Shown here one piece after another: positions 1 through 7,349 of a stretch of 64,000 bases of DNA. A model generated the notes under the pieces. It did no database searches, was not told where the DNA came from, and saw only the letters and a program-made list of their open reading frames with translations. Position 1 is the stretch's first letter. Every line of letters begins with the position of its first letter. The translations under genes and the position numbers were made by a program. Source of the DNA: Zavarzinella sp. (GTDB lineage: Bacteria > Planctomycetota > Planctomycetia > Gemmatales > Gemmataceae); contig JAWKTI010000003.1 in the NCBI GenBank assembly GCA_041399155.1, positions 774,563 through 838,562 on the forward strand, written 5' to 3'.

Positions 1-25
1 TGCACCTGCTGGTTGGGAAAGCACG

Positions 26-781
26 GTGATGGCCAGTGAAGAGCCCAAAGTGTTTGCGGCGAAGCAGGGCAGGTCGATTGCCACCTGGCAATTGCACGAC
101 CGTGAAGGGAAGCCCACGCTGGTCTATTTGAAGCGGCACTACCGCCAGCCCTGGCGAACGCGCCTTGCAGCACTGTTTTTCCCCAGGCGTGCCTGGACAC
201 CCGGACTGCAGGAATGGCACCACTTACAGTGGGCTACAGAGCACGGCTTCGCAGTGCCCACTGCTCTGGCAGCAGGAGAATATCTGTTGCCTGATGGCCA
301 GTTGCACGGCTTTATTGCCATTCAAGAATTACAGGGCATGGTGGCACTGCACGAGGCAATTCCACGTGCGTATGACACGATGGCACCTGGCGATTTTCGA
401 CAGTGGAAAAGACAGTTGATCCGCATGCTGGCCGAGATGAGCATTGCGTTGCATCGCACTGATCATTTTCATCGCGACTGGTATCTGTGCCACTTTTACA
501 TTCCGGAAAACTGGATTGGTGCCACGCAATTTCCCGCCCACGAACAGATGTATGTGATTGATTTTCACCGTCTGATTCACAAACGCTGGCGGCGTACGTT
601 TGGCATCGCGAAAGATCTAGGCCAACTGCTCTATTCCAGCGATTTGCCTGGCATCAGCACGCGGGACCGCCTGGAATTCTGGGCCCTGTATCGCAAATCG
701 GTGCGTTGGCCACGATGGCTTCGCTGGTTAAGCATTCGCAAATGGCGTTTGTATCAGCGTCACGATAAACCCCACGGGTAG
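26..781 (+). CDS. Lipopolysaccharide core heptose kinase-like protein (WaaP/Kdo kinase family)
   Basis: Probably a cytoplasmic kinase that phosphorylates LPS inner-core sugars with ATP. A kinase-like catalytic loop is visible around residue 148 (FHRDWYLCHFY) and the metal-binding Asp is in VIDFHRL near residue 176, both in the form typical of WaaP rather than Ser/Thr kinases. About 250 residues fits the family. The start is uncertain: a GTG lies at 26 and an ATG at 29, but the frame stays open to the window edge, so the real start could be upstream of base 1. The glycosyltransferase gene follows after 5 bases on the same strand, so the two are probably one LPS-core operon. Family call is firm; the exact sugar is not known. 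Confidence 0.85.
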   Translation: MMASEEPKVFAAKQGRSIATWQLHDREGKPTLVYLKRHYRQPWRTRLAALFFPRRAWTPGLQEWHHLQWATEHGFAVPTALAAGEYLLPDGQLHGFIAIQELQGMVALHEAIPRAYDTMAPGDFRQWKRQLIRMLAEMSIALHRTDHFHRDWYLCHFYIPENWIGATQFPAHEQMYVIDFHRLIHKRWRRTFGIAKDLGQLLYSSDLPGISTRDRLEFWALYRKSVRWPRWLRWLSIRKWRLYQRHDKPHG

Positions 782-786
782 CTGAG

Positions 787-1962
787 ATGAAGATCGGTTT
801 GTGCTACGAAACAGTATTGCCCGCCCGAGGTGGGTGCGAGCACTACATTGGTGATCTTGCTCGTCGCCTGGCGAAAGACCACCACGAGGTGCATCTGTTT
901 GCCTGCCGCTGGGAAGCAGCATCGTTGCCACCTGGCACTATTTATCATCAGATTCCCACCGTACGTGGGCCACGCTTTCTGCGACCATATCGCTTTGCAA
1001 AACGGGTGCTGCAGGCCCTGCACGATCAACCGGTGGATGTATCGATTGGATTTGATAAAACCTGGGGGCAGTCGATTCTATATCCGCAAGGTGGCCTGCA
1101 CTCCGCTTCGCGCCGGCAGAATTTGCTGAAGTATCCTTCGGCTGGGAAACGATTGATTGCCAGGTTGTTGCGGGTATTCGATCCCACCAGTTACACGTTT
1201 CGATGGATTGAAAAGAAACAGTATCTGTCCGCACCACGCCCACTGGTAATTGTGAACAGTAAGATGGTGCAGCGGCACTTCCAGGAGATTCTGGGCTTTC
1301 CCGCAGATGCGGTGCGGGTAATTTACAGTTCGATCGATCCGGAACGCTTTCACTGTGAAGAGCGGGAACAGGTACGCCAGCGAGTACGGCAGCAATTGAA
1401 CATTCCCCCTACCGCACCCGTGGGGTTGTTTGTGGGGATGAACTATCGGCTGAAAGGATTGCAGCAACTACTGAATGCCGTGAAGGAAGTACCCGAATCG
1501 CTGGGTTACCACCAACTGGTGATTGGTGGGAGCAAGTTTCAGGGGTACCAGGAACAGGCAACGAAGCTGGGCATTGCCCACCGTGTGCATTTTCTGGGGT
1601 TTCAGACCGATCCGAAAGACTATTTCTTTGCCAGCGATTTTTTGACGCACCCCACGTTTTATGATCCCTGTTCGCTGGTGGCACTGGAAGCACTGGGCTG
1701 TGGGCTGCCGGTGATCACCACGCAATACAATGGGGCCAGTGAATTTATTCAGCCTGGCAAGAATGGTACAGTTATTGCCGACCCCCACGATGCAGCAACG
1801 CTGGGGCAGGCAATTGCCGATTTCTGCCAGCCCACACTACTGCCGAAACGGAAACAGGCTGCAGAAGAATCCGCCCGCGGCTGGACGTTTGAAAACCACT
1901 ACCAGCAGATTCTGGAGGTCATCGAACAGGCTGCCAGGCAAGGTGTCGAGCAAATGACTTAG
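787..1962 (+). CDS. Glycosyltransferase family 4 (WaaG-like LPS core glycosyltransferase)
   Basis: Retaining GT-B fold glycosyltransferase that should add a sugar to the LPS core or a similar envelope glycan. The N-terminus MKIGLCYETVLPARGGCEHY gives the first Rossmann strand and acceptor-side glycine loop; the C-terminal half has the nucleotide-sugar signature FYDPCSLVALEALGCGLPV near residue 292, the EX7E-type motif of GT4 enzymes. The segment GQSILYPQGGLH resembles the WaaG subgroup. It begins 5 bases after the WaaP-like kinase stop, so translation is probably coupled. Length (391 residues) is normal. The donor and acceptor cannot be read from sequence. Confidence 0.88.
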   Translation: MKIGLCYETVLPARGGCEHYIGDLARRLAKDHHEVHLFACRWEAASLPPGTIYHQIPTVRGPRFLRPYRFAKRVLQALHDQPVDVSIGFDKTWGQSILYPQGGLHSASRRQNLLKYPSAGKRLIARLLRVFDPTSYTFRWIEKKQYLSAPRPLVIVNSKMVQRHFQEILGFPADAVRVIYSSIDPERFHCEEREQVRQRVRQQLNIPPTAPVGLFVGMNYRLKGLQQLLNAVKEVPESLGYHQLVIGGSKFQGYQEQATKLGIAHRVHFLGFQTDPKDYFFASDFLTHPTFYDPCSLVALEALGCGLPVITTQYNGASEFIQPGKNGTVIADPHDAATLGQAIADFCQPTLLPKRKQAAEESARGWTFENHYQQILEVIEQAARQGVEQMT

Positions 1963-2162
1963 ATAGATGATATCTGTATGAACCATGTAACAAACATTTC
2001 ACCAAAAGTGCTTGAAAAATTGGACAATTTCTTTGAATCCCCAAACCAACGTCATTGGTAGCAGTATTTGAATGAGCAATGAAGGGAAAGCAAGCAGATT
2101 GGGGCGAATCGTTTGCCGCAACCCGATTTCAACACAACCGATTAGGTGAAGTAGATGATCAA

Positions 2163-3077
2163 CTATCGAATCAGTTTGGTTTTCAGTTCGCTGACGATCA
2201 GATCAAGCTCTTCAAGTGATTTCTGATGCAACTCATCCATGGGGGTTAGTGGTAAGCTGAGAATCTCTTCAAATGCGTGAATCTTGCCGATTCTTTGTCC
2301 TCGCTCTTCGCCAAGTTTGATGCCTTCTTCTTTCGCAATTTCTTCAAATGAGGTTACGAACGGCATTTTATTCTCCTGAATTAATTCAATTCGAACTTTA
2401 TTAAAATCTTTGCGCATTTCTTCTGGTAATTTTAGCAGCCAGTCGAGCAAACGCATAATATCCCATACTTTTTGATCGGTTAAGTTGCGTTGAAAGAGCT
2501 GCCGAATTAGGCGGGCTTTATCGTCAAAGCGTAAGTGTGGGTTACCGTGGGTCAGTAAACTTTGAATACTGGCTGCCACGATAAGCCCTACCGGACTACG
2601 GTGCATCGTTAATTCATCCAGCCGATCAACATAATCAAGCAGTTTCACCGAATTAAACACGAACTCATTGTGTGTCCCTTTACAACTCAACATGTTGCGA
2701 TTCACACGCCAATTTGGGTTCTCATCGGCCAGAATTGCAAAGCTGGAAACATTCAGGCCATATTTTTGCCGAATTCTCCAATAGTATTCTGCCATCCGCG
2801 AAGCAAAATGGTCATCACGTTGCGCCTGCACCTCAAAGTGAACAAAAATGGTCACGGTCTGGCCGGGGTGCTCTAAATCGTACACCTCAAACAGTGCGTC
2901 GGCACGAATCATTCCCGCTTCAGAATCGGGCAACAACGTGCGTAATTCGGTGTCGAGCGAGCGAAAACCTTTCGCCCAGTCGAACGTGGGGTACCACTGC
3001 GGGAACAGAAGCTCGAAAATATCAGGCAGATAATTTTCCAGAGTCTCTTTCCAGGGGGAATCAAATTCTCGGGTCAT
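2163..3077 (-). CDS. Rpn/YhgA-type PD-(D/E)XK nuclease family protein
   Basis: A 304-residue protein of the Rpn (recombination-promoting nuclease, YhgA-like, sometimes annotated transposase) family. The PD-(D/E)XK core is visible: Asp60 in MIRADALFEVYD and the E-x-Q pair Glu82/Gln84 in VHFEVQAQRD. The C-terminal third is helical and charged (EEIAKEEGIKLGEERGQRIG), as usual in this family. No inverted repeats or partner transposition genes flank it, so it is a solitary copy. Family members act on DNA in E. coli, but the cellular role here is not known. It stands alone, convergent with the LPS operon across a 200-base gap in which I see no feature. Confidence 0.82.
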   Translation of the reverse strand: MTREFDSPWKETLENYLPDIFELLFPQWYPTFDWAKGFRSLDTELRTLLPDSEAGMIRADALFEVYDLEHPGQTVTIFVHFEVQAQRDDHFASRMAEYYWRIRQKYGLNVSSFAILADENPNWRVNRNMLSCKGTHNEFVFNSVKLLDYVDRLDELTMHRSPVGLIVAASIQSLLTHGNPHLRFDDKARLIRQLFQRNLTDQKVWDIMRLLDWLLKLPEEMRKDFNKVRIELIQENKMPFVTSFEEIAKEEGIKLGEERGQRIGKIHAFEEILSLPLTPMDELHQKSLEELDLIVSELKTKLIR

Positions 3078-3206
3078 TGTGGGGCCTGCGGGAAAAGATT
3101 ACATCGCTTTAATTGAAATTTCTTGATGTGGAAACCGGTCATTAAAAAGGTTCATTCGTTCGAAAACCGAATTTAAACTAATGACGTTGATCGATTTCAT
3201 CCACCC

Positions 3207-3608
3207 TTACTCGCCGTCATCAACTTCTTCCATCTCCCCCACGGGTGCGGTGGAGGAGGTCTGGTTGTATTGTTTCACTAGTTCCTGCAGGCCAGCGACC
3301 GCACCGGACAGCGAGAGTGCTGCCATTTCAAAGTTGGTGTGGGCACTGTAGTTCTTGTATTCCTGCTGAAAAAAGGTCGCTATTTTACCCAGTTTTCCCA
3401 GCTTTCCAGCCAGTTTCCGCATGTAACGTGGCAGATCGTTATTTTGTAGTGCGGGTTCGACCGCACGGATCGAATCGTACAAGGTGCGGGGAACTTCGAG
3501 CAGTTCTGGATTGTCTGCCGTTTCATCGGCATGTTTCAAAAAGGTGCGTATCATCCACAGGTGGGCGAGATATACCTGCGAACGTGCAACAGCGTCTTCG
3601 ATCGTCAT
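3207..3608 (-). CDS. Small all-helical protein, possible partner of the sigma-like gene
   Basis: I do not recognise a named family. The 133-residue product starts MTIEDAVARSQVYL, is almost entirely predicted helical, lacks a signal peptide or membrane segment, and ends in an acidic tail (GEMEEVDDGE). The ATG at 3608 is chosen because it lies four bases past the TAA of the sigma-like gene; the frame is open further upstream to 3665, but that start would overlap the sigma gene by more than 50 bases. The tight spacing implies one transcript and possibly one function, for instance binding or controlling the sigma-like protein. That role is inference from position only. Confidence 0.65.
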   Translation of the reverse strand: MTIEDAVARSQVYLAHLWMIRTFLKHADETADNPELLEVPRTLYDSIRAVEPALQNNDLPRYMRKLAGKLGKLGKIATFFQQEYKNYSAHTNFEMAALSLSGAVAGLQELVKQYNQTSSTAPVGEMEEVDDGE

Positions 3609-3612
3609 TGGC

Positions 3613-4191
3613 TTAGACGTTATCCAATTCCTTGCGAATTTTTCGGATCGCCTTATATTTTTCATCGCTGACGCGATCGACAGAAATCTGCAATTCGCTG
3701 GCGATTTCCGGCACTGCCCAGCCTTCGGAAGTCATTTGCAGAATCTGCTGCTGCCGAGTGCTCAACACCTGACGTGCCACATGCTGCACTTCTTCCTGCA
3801 ATTCATTGCGTTCGGTGGCTGGGATAATTCCACGATCTGCAGTTGCTTCTGGCAAATTACCCCAGCGTTTGGTACGCAAAGTTCGCTTTTTGACAGCATC
3901 AATGGCTCGGAAAAACTCGCGTCGTTCCTCGCCTTCGTGCTTCAAAATACCTGCCCAGCGGTCGGCTTCGACCGTCTGCAGCAGCCGAACCAGCACTTCC
4001 TGGGTGCAGTCCGACCAGCTATCGGGGTGCAGACGGGCATTCCGCCAGCACGCCTGACAGTACCGGGAAATATCCTTGACCGCATCTGGATTGGGTTGGT
4101 TACCAGCGTGGGCTTCGCTGGACAGCGTTGCCAGTGCCGTCCCCACCACCATTGCAGCTACCATTTTGCGTGAAGCATTCAATTTTGACAT
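3613..4191 (-). CDS. ECF-like sigma factor domain protein with an N-terminal export signal
   Basis: The 192-residue product has a region-2-like helix set (DISRYCQACWRNARLHPDSW, then DCTQEVLVRLLQ) and a C-terminal region-4 helix-turn-helix (LSTRQQQILQMTSEGWAVPE, then IASELQISVDRVSDEKYKAI), the order of an ECF sigma factor. Unexpectedly, the first 30 residues look like a Sec signal peptide: basic MSKLNASRK, hydrophobic core MVAAMVVGTALATL, then SSEAHA-G with an Ala-x-Ala cleavage site. A later in-frame Met (residue 10) would keep the hydrophobic segment. It may be membrane-tethered or exported, or the segment may be part of the regulation. The helical gene at 3207 follows directly. The sigma-fold call is good; activity as a sigma factor is unproven. 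Confidence 0.72.
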   Translation of the reverse strand: MSKLNASRKMVAAMVVGTALATLSSEAHAGNQPNPDAVKDISRYCQACWRNARLHPDSWSDCTQEVLVRLLQTVEADRWAGILKHEGEERREFFRAIDAVKKRTLRTKRWGNLPEATADRGIIPATERNELQEEVQHVARQVLSTRQQQILQMTSEGWAVPEIASELQISVDRVSDEKYKAIRKIRKELDNV

Positions 4192-4479
4192 CTTTGAGCT
4201 GCCTTATGTAAGCACGGTAACAATATCTGAATTCACCAGACATTGTACCTGTTTATTCTCGCACATCGACTATATTTTGACAATCCGAGATTGGGAAAAC
4301 AAATTAATGAGTGAAAACTTTCTCATTTTCGGTCGAAGCTCATGGCGATTAAGGAGTGGATTTCCGGAGATGAAGCTATTTTTTTGTACATTCTGGCACG
4401 AGAATTAAATTATTCTAACTTGTGTTAGACTATTTCCAAAACAGCATCAATTCAAAAGAATCATGCAAAAGAAAGCCGC

Positions 4480-4989
4480 TTACTTTGCACCAGCCGCAAT
4501 CAATTGATGAGCAATTCGAGTATAACCATACCTCTTAGCTGCGCTTAGCGGGGAATCGCCAGCGCACAGAACATTTGGATCTGCACCTGCATTTAACAGT
4601 ATAGTAACTAAGACTTCATCTCCTTCTTGAGATGCAGCAAACAAAGCATTATCATGTAGCCCACACGGATCTAGCAGAAACCCATTTGGATCTGCACCAA
4701 AATTAAGTAACTGTTTTACTCGGGCAATGTCTTTGGAATAGACTGCATAAACAAGACTAGAATCCAACCTGATTTGTATATCAGTACGGTCATCCCCCCA
4801 CCGCCGGGCAATAGCTTCCCAAAATGTTAAAGGTTGTACCGCTTTGAGTTTTTGAGCAGGAGAATTCAACCAATCTACTACGAACACTGTCCAAATCAGA
4901 AGCACGTATGCAACTATCCATGTAAAAGGAAGGCCAACTTTTTCTTTGTCCAATTCCGACAAACATGAATGATGCTCGGATTGTTTCAT
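4480..4989 (-). CDS. Membrane-anchored ankyrin-repeat protein
   Basis: Starting at the ATG at 4989 (MKQSEHHSCLSELDKEKVG) the product is about 169 residues; starts at 5004 or a TTG at 5025 would add a few residues. One membrane segment is evident (PFTWIVAYVLLIWTVFVVDW), followed by two to three ankyrin repeats (VKQLLNFGADPNG; ALFAASQEGDEVLVTILLNA; SPLSAAKRYGYTRIAHQLIA). It would sit in the inner membrane with the repeats on one face. It lies just downstream of the SUFU gene (gap 20-56 bases by start choice). Ankyrin proteins occur as immunity proteins beside polymorphic toxins; that is only a possibility here because no toxin gene is present. Confidence 0.72.
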   Translation of the reverse strand: MKQSEHHSCLSELDKEKVGLPFTWIVAYVLLIWTVFVVDWLNSPAQKLKAVQPLTFWEAIARRWGDDRTDIQIRLDSSLVYAVYSKDIARVKQLLNFGADPNGFLLDPCGLHDNALFAASQEGDEVLVTILLNAGADPNVLCAGDSPLSAAKRYGYTRIAHQLIAAGAK

Positions 4990-5045
4990 ACTGTTCCCAT
5001 TCATATGTGCTATCGATGCACCCAACTCAATCTGGTAAGTACGAT

Positions 5046-5660
5046 TTACACAACTGCTTCACGATCCAAGTCAGAATAGGGGTAATATCCCGCATCTTTC
5101 AGCCTGGAAAGTAATTGTCTGCCACCATGTTTCCTGGCAAAATCCATCTCTTGACGAAACACTTCGATGACCAACAACAAACCGAAGTCTGCCATTTTAT
5201 CATCAAACTTGTACGCGTCAAAGATCAGGCATTTTCCTCCAACCATTTCCATATCATCGGGAAATTCACATGTTTGAAATGGATTCAAAGTTGCAAGCGC
5301 ACTGTAAGGTGCGACGTGATTCAGGATTGCATCGATATTGAGATGTGCACGTCCAAATGGTGTATTTTCGTTTGTTGCATCATCCACTGACAAATGATGC
5401 CTGGTAAACATGACAATTTCGTAGTTTCGAAAGACATCATTCGATGAACCAGAGTTGTGCGTTTCGCAGAGCTCTTTCGTGGCAATCGCACAACCAGAAA
5501 TGCCATTTGGGTAGTAGTACAGGTCGAGATTGCCGCCAATTGCATAGGGAATCATTGCGTGCATTACAATGTTGTGTTCTTCGCCAAGCAACGTTTCCAT
5601 CATTGCAGTTTTCTTGTTGTACCATTCATCCATGAGGGAGTCTTCATTATTATCAGCCAT
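5046..5660 (-). CDS. Suppressor-of-fused (SUFU) domain protein
   Basis: A 204-residue protein that I assign to the bacterial SUFU-like family from the pattern LLGEEHNIVMHAMIPYAIGG, the following LDLYYYPNG, and a later block around MVGGKCLIFDAYKFDDKM and LLLVIEVFRQEMDFARKHGG. ATG at 5660 is preceded by AGGAG with 5-base spacing, a strong start. No signal peptide or membrane segment is seen, so it is cytoplasmic. Bacterial SUFU proteins are known as immunity proteins of polymorphic toxin systems, which would fit the adjacent ankyrin gene, but no toxin is within the window. Family call likely; function inferred. Confidence 0.72.
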   Translation of the reverse strand: MADNNEDSLMDEWYNKKTAMMETLLGEEHNIVMHAMIPYAIGGNLDLYYYPNGISGCAIATKELCETHNSGSSNDVFRNYEIVMFTRHHLSVDDATNENTPFGRAHLNIDAILNHVAPYSALATLNPFQTCEFPDDMEMVGGKCLIFDAYKFDDKMADFGLLLVIEVFRQEMDFARKHGGRQLLSRLKDAGYYPYSDLDREAVV

Positions 5661-6312
5661 GTTGCTCCTGGATTGTCATCTGATCAGTCACTACCAAATG
5701 GCCAGCACGAATTAAATTGTTATTAAGATATAACCATCGTTCCCAGTGGCACGCCAGCGGTAAATCGTACCATTGACAGCAATCTTTCGAGATTTTTTCT
5801 TGCTGCGAGCCACTTTCTGCCCCAACTTTCGTTAACTACTCGCTATTATTCCAACAAATGCGTTTAAAGCAATAACGAAACTTCCGTCAATTGTGCCTTC
5901 CTGTGCGCTCTGCGAGGAGTGGGGTTGCGAAACCGGGTGAGGTCAAAGTATGAAGGCATGTATTCCCGCCTTCGCGGGAATGACGATTCTGGTGGGTATC
6001 AATCTATTGGGTGCACTTCGGGTTTTGTAGTGCATTGCCTGCCCGCGCGGGAATGACGGTTGTCTTCAGAATCTCTTCGCGACTTTGCGTGCGAATGCTT
6101 TCATAAATTAAAGAAATTCTCTTGTTGGCACTGCGGGCTTTTAAAGAAAGAAAACTAACCGTGGCTAACGCCGTCGGCTCACAAAGCCCTGGGTTCGTGC
6201 CACGAAAACAAAGCGAATCCGACGATTGACCCGATGCGTATCATTTGGAGCAGATTGATCGCAGATAAGAGAAGTCATTGCGGAAACTTTTGTACTGCGT
6301 GGGGAGATAAAT
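5661..6312. other. Intergenic region with REP-like palindromes
   Basis: This 650-base stretch between the SUFU gene and the phosphatase gene has no credible gene. It holds two GC-rich hairpins of the CCCGC-GCGGG-AATGACG type (5963-5980 and 6042-6051) and, near 6116-6175, a segment (TGGCACTGCGGGCTT, then CCGTGGCTAACGCCGTCGGC) that recurs in diverged form at 25671-25745. The hairpin at 5963 has the same stem and the same downstream GAATGACG as the one at 25787. These are dispersed repeats of unknown role. Confidence 0.6.
5963..6051. repeat. Pair of REP-like hairpins
   Basis: The first hairpin is TTCCCGC-cttc-GCGGGAA (5963-5980), the second the palindrome CCCGCGCGGG (6042-6051). Both are followed by the word GAATGACG, and a third copy with the identical stem and loop lies at 25787-25804. 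This consistency of stem plus flank marks them as members of one repeat family rather than chance palindromes. Confidence 0.65.
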
Positions 6313-6753
6313 GTGCGACAAATCAATCCCTACTCCGTTTGGGTAGGTCACGCGGGAGACGGGCGTGCGTTTCGAGAAATCTTTGAGCAAGGTATCCGGG
6401 CAGTCGTTCAGGTGGCAATCGAAGAAATTGCTATACAAACACCCCGAGAACTCATTTACTTTCGATTCCCCATTATGGATAGCACTGGAAACGGTCCTGA
6501 ACTTCTCGACATGACGTTAAGTTCTGTGGCAAATCTGATAAGAAATGGGATTCCCTGTCTGGTCTGTTGCGGAGCGGGAATGAGCCGATCACCAGCAATC
6601 GTTGCTGCTGCGCTGGCAGTCATTCAAGGGAAAGACTTTGATGAGTGCTTCAGGCTGGTAGTGGCCTGTGGCCCTTCAGATTTATCCCCTGGCCTCTGCG
6701 ATGAAATGAGAATAGCTACCGAACGGGCAAGAGTATCCGGCTTCGTTGAGTGA
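6313..6753 (+). CDS. Dual-specificity/tyrosine phosphatase-like protein
   Basis: A 146-residue cytoplasmic protein with the cysteine-phosphatase P-loop: Cys86-x5-Arg92 in VCCGAGMSRSPAIVAA, and an Asp at residue 56 (FPIMDSTGN) in the place of the general acid. The family hydrolyses phosphate from Tyr/Ser/Thr or other phosphorylated substrates. The residue before the catalytic Cys is Cys rather than the usual His, a mild deviation. The start is GTG at 6313, supported by GGGAG six bases upstream; an ATG at 6311 is in another frame and soon stops. The gene is solitary between repeat-rich regions. Family call is good, substrate unknown. Confidence 0.8.
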   Translation: MRQINPYSVWVGHAGDGRAFREIFEQGIRAVVQVAIEEIAIQTPRELIYFRFPIMDSTGNGPELLDMTLSSVANLIRNGIPCLVCCGAGMSRSPAIVAAALAVIQGKDFDECFRLVVACGPSDLSPGLCDEMRIATERARVSGFVE

Positions 6754-6822
6754 GAGCAGTGAAATAGCCTATACACGGAGGGTTTCCTGTAAGAGGACTT
6801 CGGAAAGACTGGGTAAAGCATT

Positions 6823-7083
6823 CTTCAGGCACGAAGTGCCGTCTAGTTTTAGCCTGGTCCGTGAGGGCCAGGTTCGGAACGTAACAATCACGGAAGGCCT
6901 CTAAGGCCGTCTCACGTGAACAATGATGCCCCAATTGCTCGCATTAATCCATCTGTAAGCCGTTTTCAACAATCAGCCACGCCCCAATTGCAAATAAGGC
7001 GGCCTTACAGGCCTTAGAAATCGAGGAATCTGCCCCCGGCCCTCACGGACGGACTACGATTAGACCGCACTTCGTGACTGAAG
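6823..7083. repeat. Long imperfect inverted repeat
   Basis: Arms of about 46 bases lie at 6823-6869 and 7038-7083 in opposite orientation. Both contain CACGAAGTGC, GTCTA and TCCGTGAGGGCC, with the middle of the arms diverged. The roughly 170-base loop has further GGCC-rich words (AAGGCCTCTAAGGCC near 6893, CGGCCTTACAGGCCTT near 7001) and the phrase CCCCAATTGC twice. No reading frame is convincing. It could be a remnant of a mobile element or a large structured repeat. Confidence 0.6.
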
Positions 7084-7148
7084 AAATTTCACAGGTGTTC
7101 TAACGCAGGTTTTAATATTTTGAGTTCAAATCAATTGATTATCTATTT

Positions 7149-7291
7149 GCGAAAATATTAAATGCTGTTGTTCGCTACCATGAATTACATGAATTAAGCT
7201 GGCTAGATAATAGACAGTCAATGGCCCCTTCAGGGCCAAAAGAGAATAAGCCTTTAACAGCCATGATCACAATTACTTGAAAACCGCTCTA
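7149..7291. repeat. Dispersed 140-bp intergenic element, copy 1
   Basis: This stretch aligns along its whole length with 17572-17705. Shared blocks include TTAATGCTGTTGTTCGC, TTGAATTACATGAATT (ATGAATTACATGAATT here), AGCTGG, ATAGATAATA, a GGCCCC-GGGCC hairpin (about 7223-7237), TTAACAGCCATGAT and CCGCTCTA. In both places it lies just beyond the 3' end of a minus-strand gene (mnmE here, 58 bases away). The hairpin is conserved although its loop differs. There is no T-run, so a simple intrinsic terminator is not obvious; a structured RNA or REP-like mobile element is possible. Confidence 0.7.
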
Positions 7292-7349
7292 AATAATAAC
7301 AATCGATCTCAATCAATACAGGTGGGCACTTGCCAGTAACATGGCAATA

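Noticed and set aside
3609..3665. Longer N-terminus for the helical protein at 3207
   Set aside because: It would overlap the sigma-like gene by over 50 bases, whereas ATG 3608 sits right behind that gene's stop.
6241..6438. Minus-strand frame overlapping the phosphatase start
   Set aside because: It overlaps a gene with a clear catalytic motif and shows no ribosome binding site or family.
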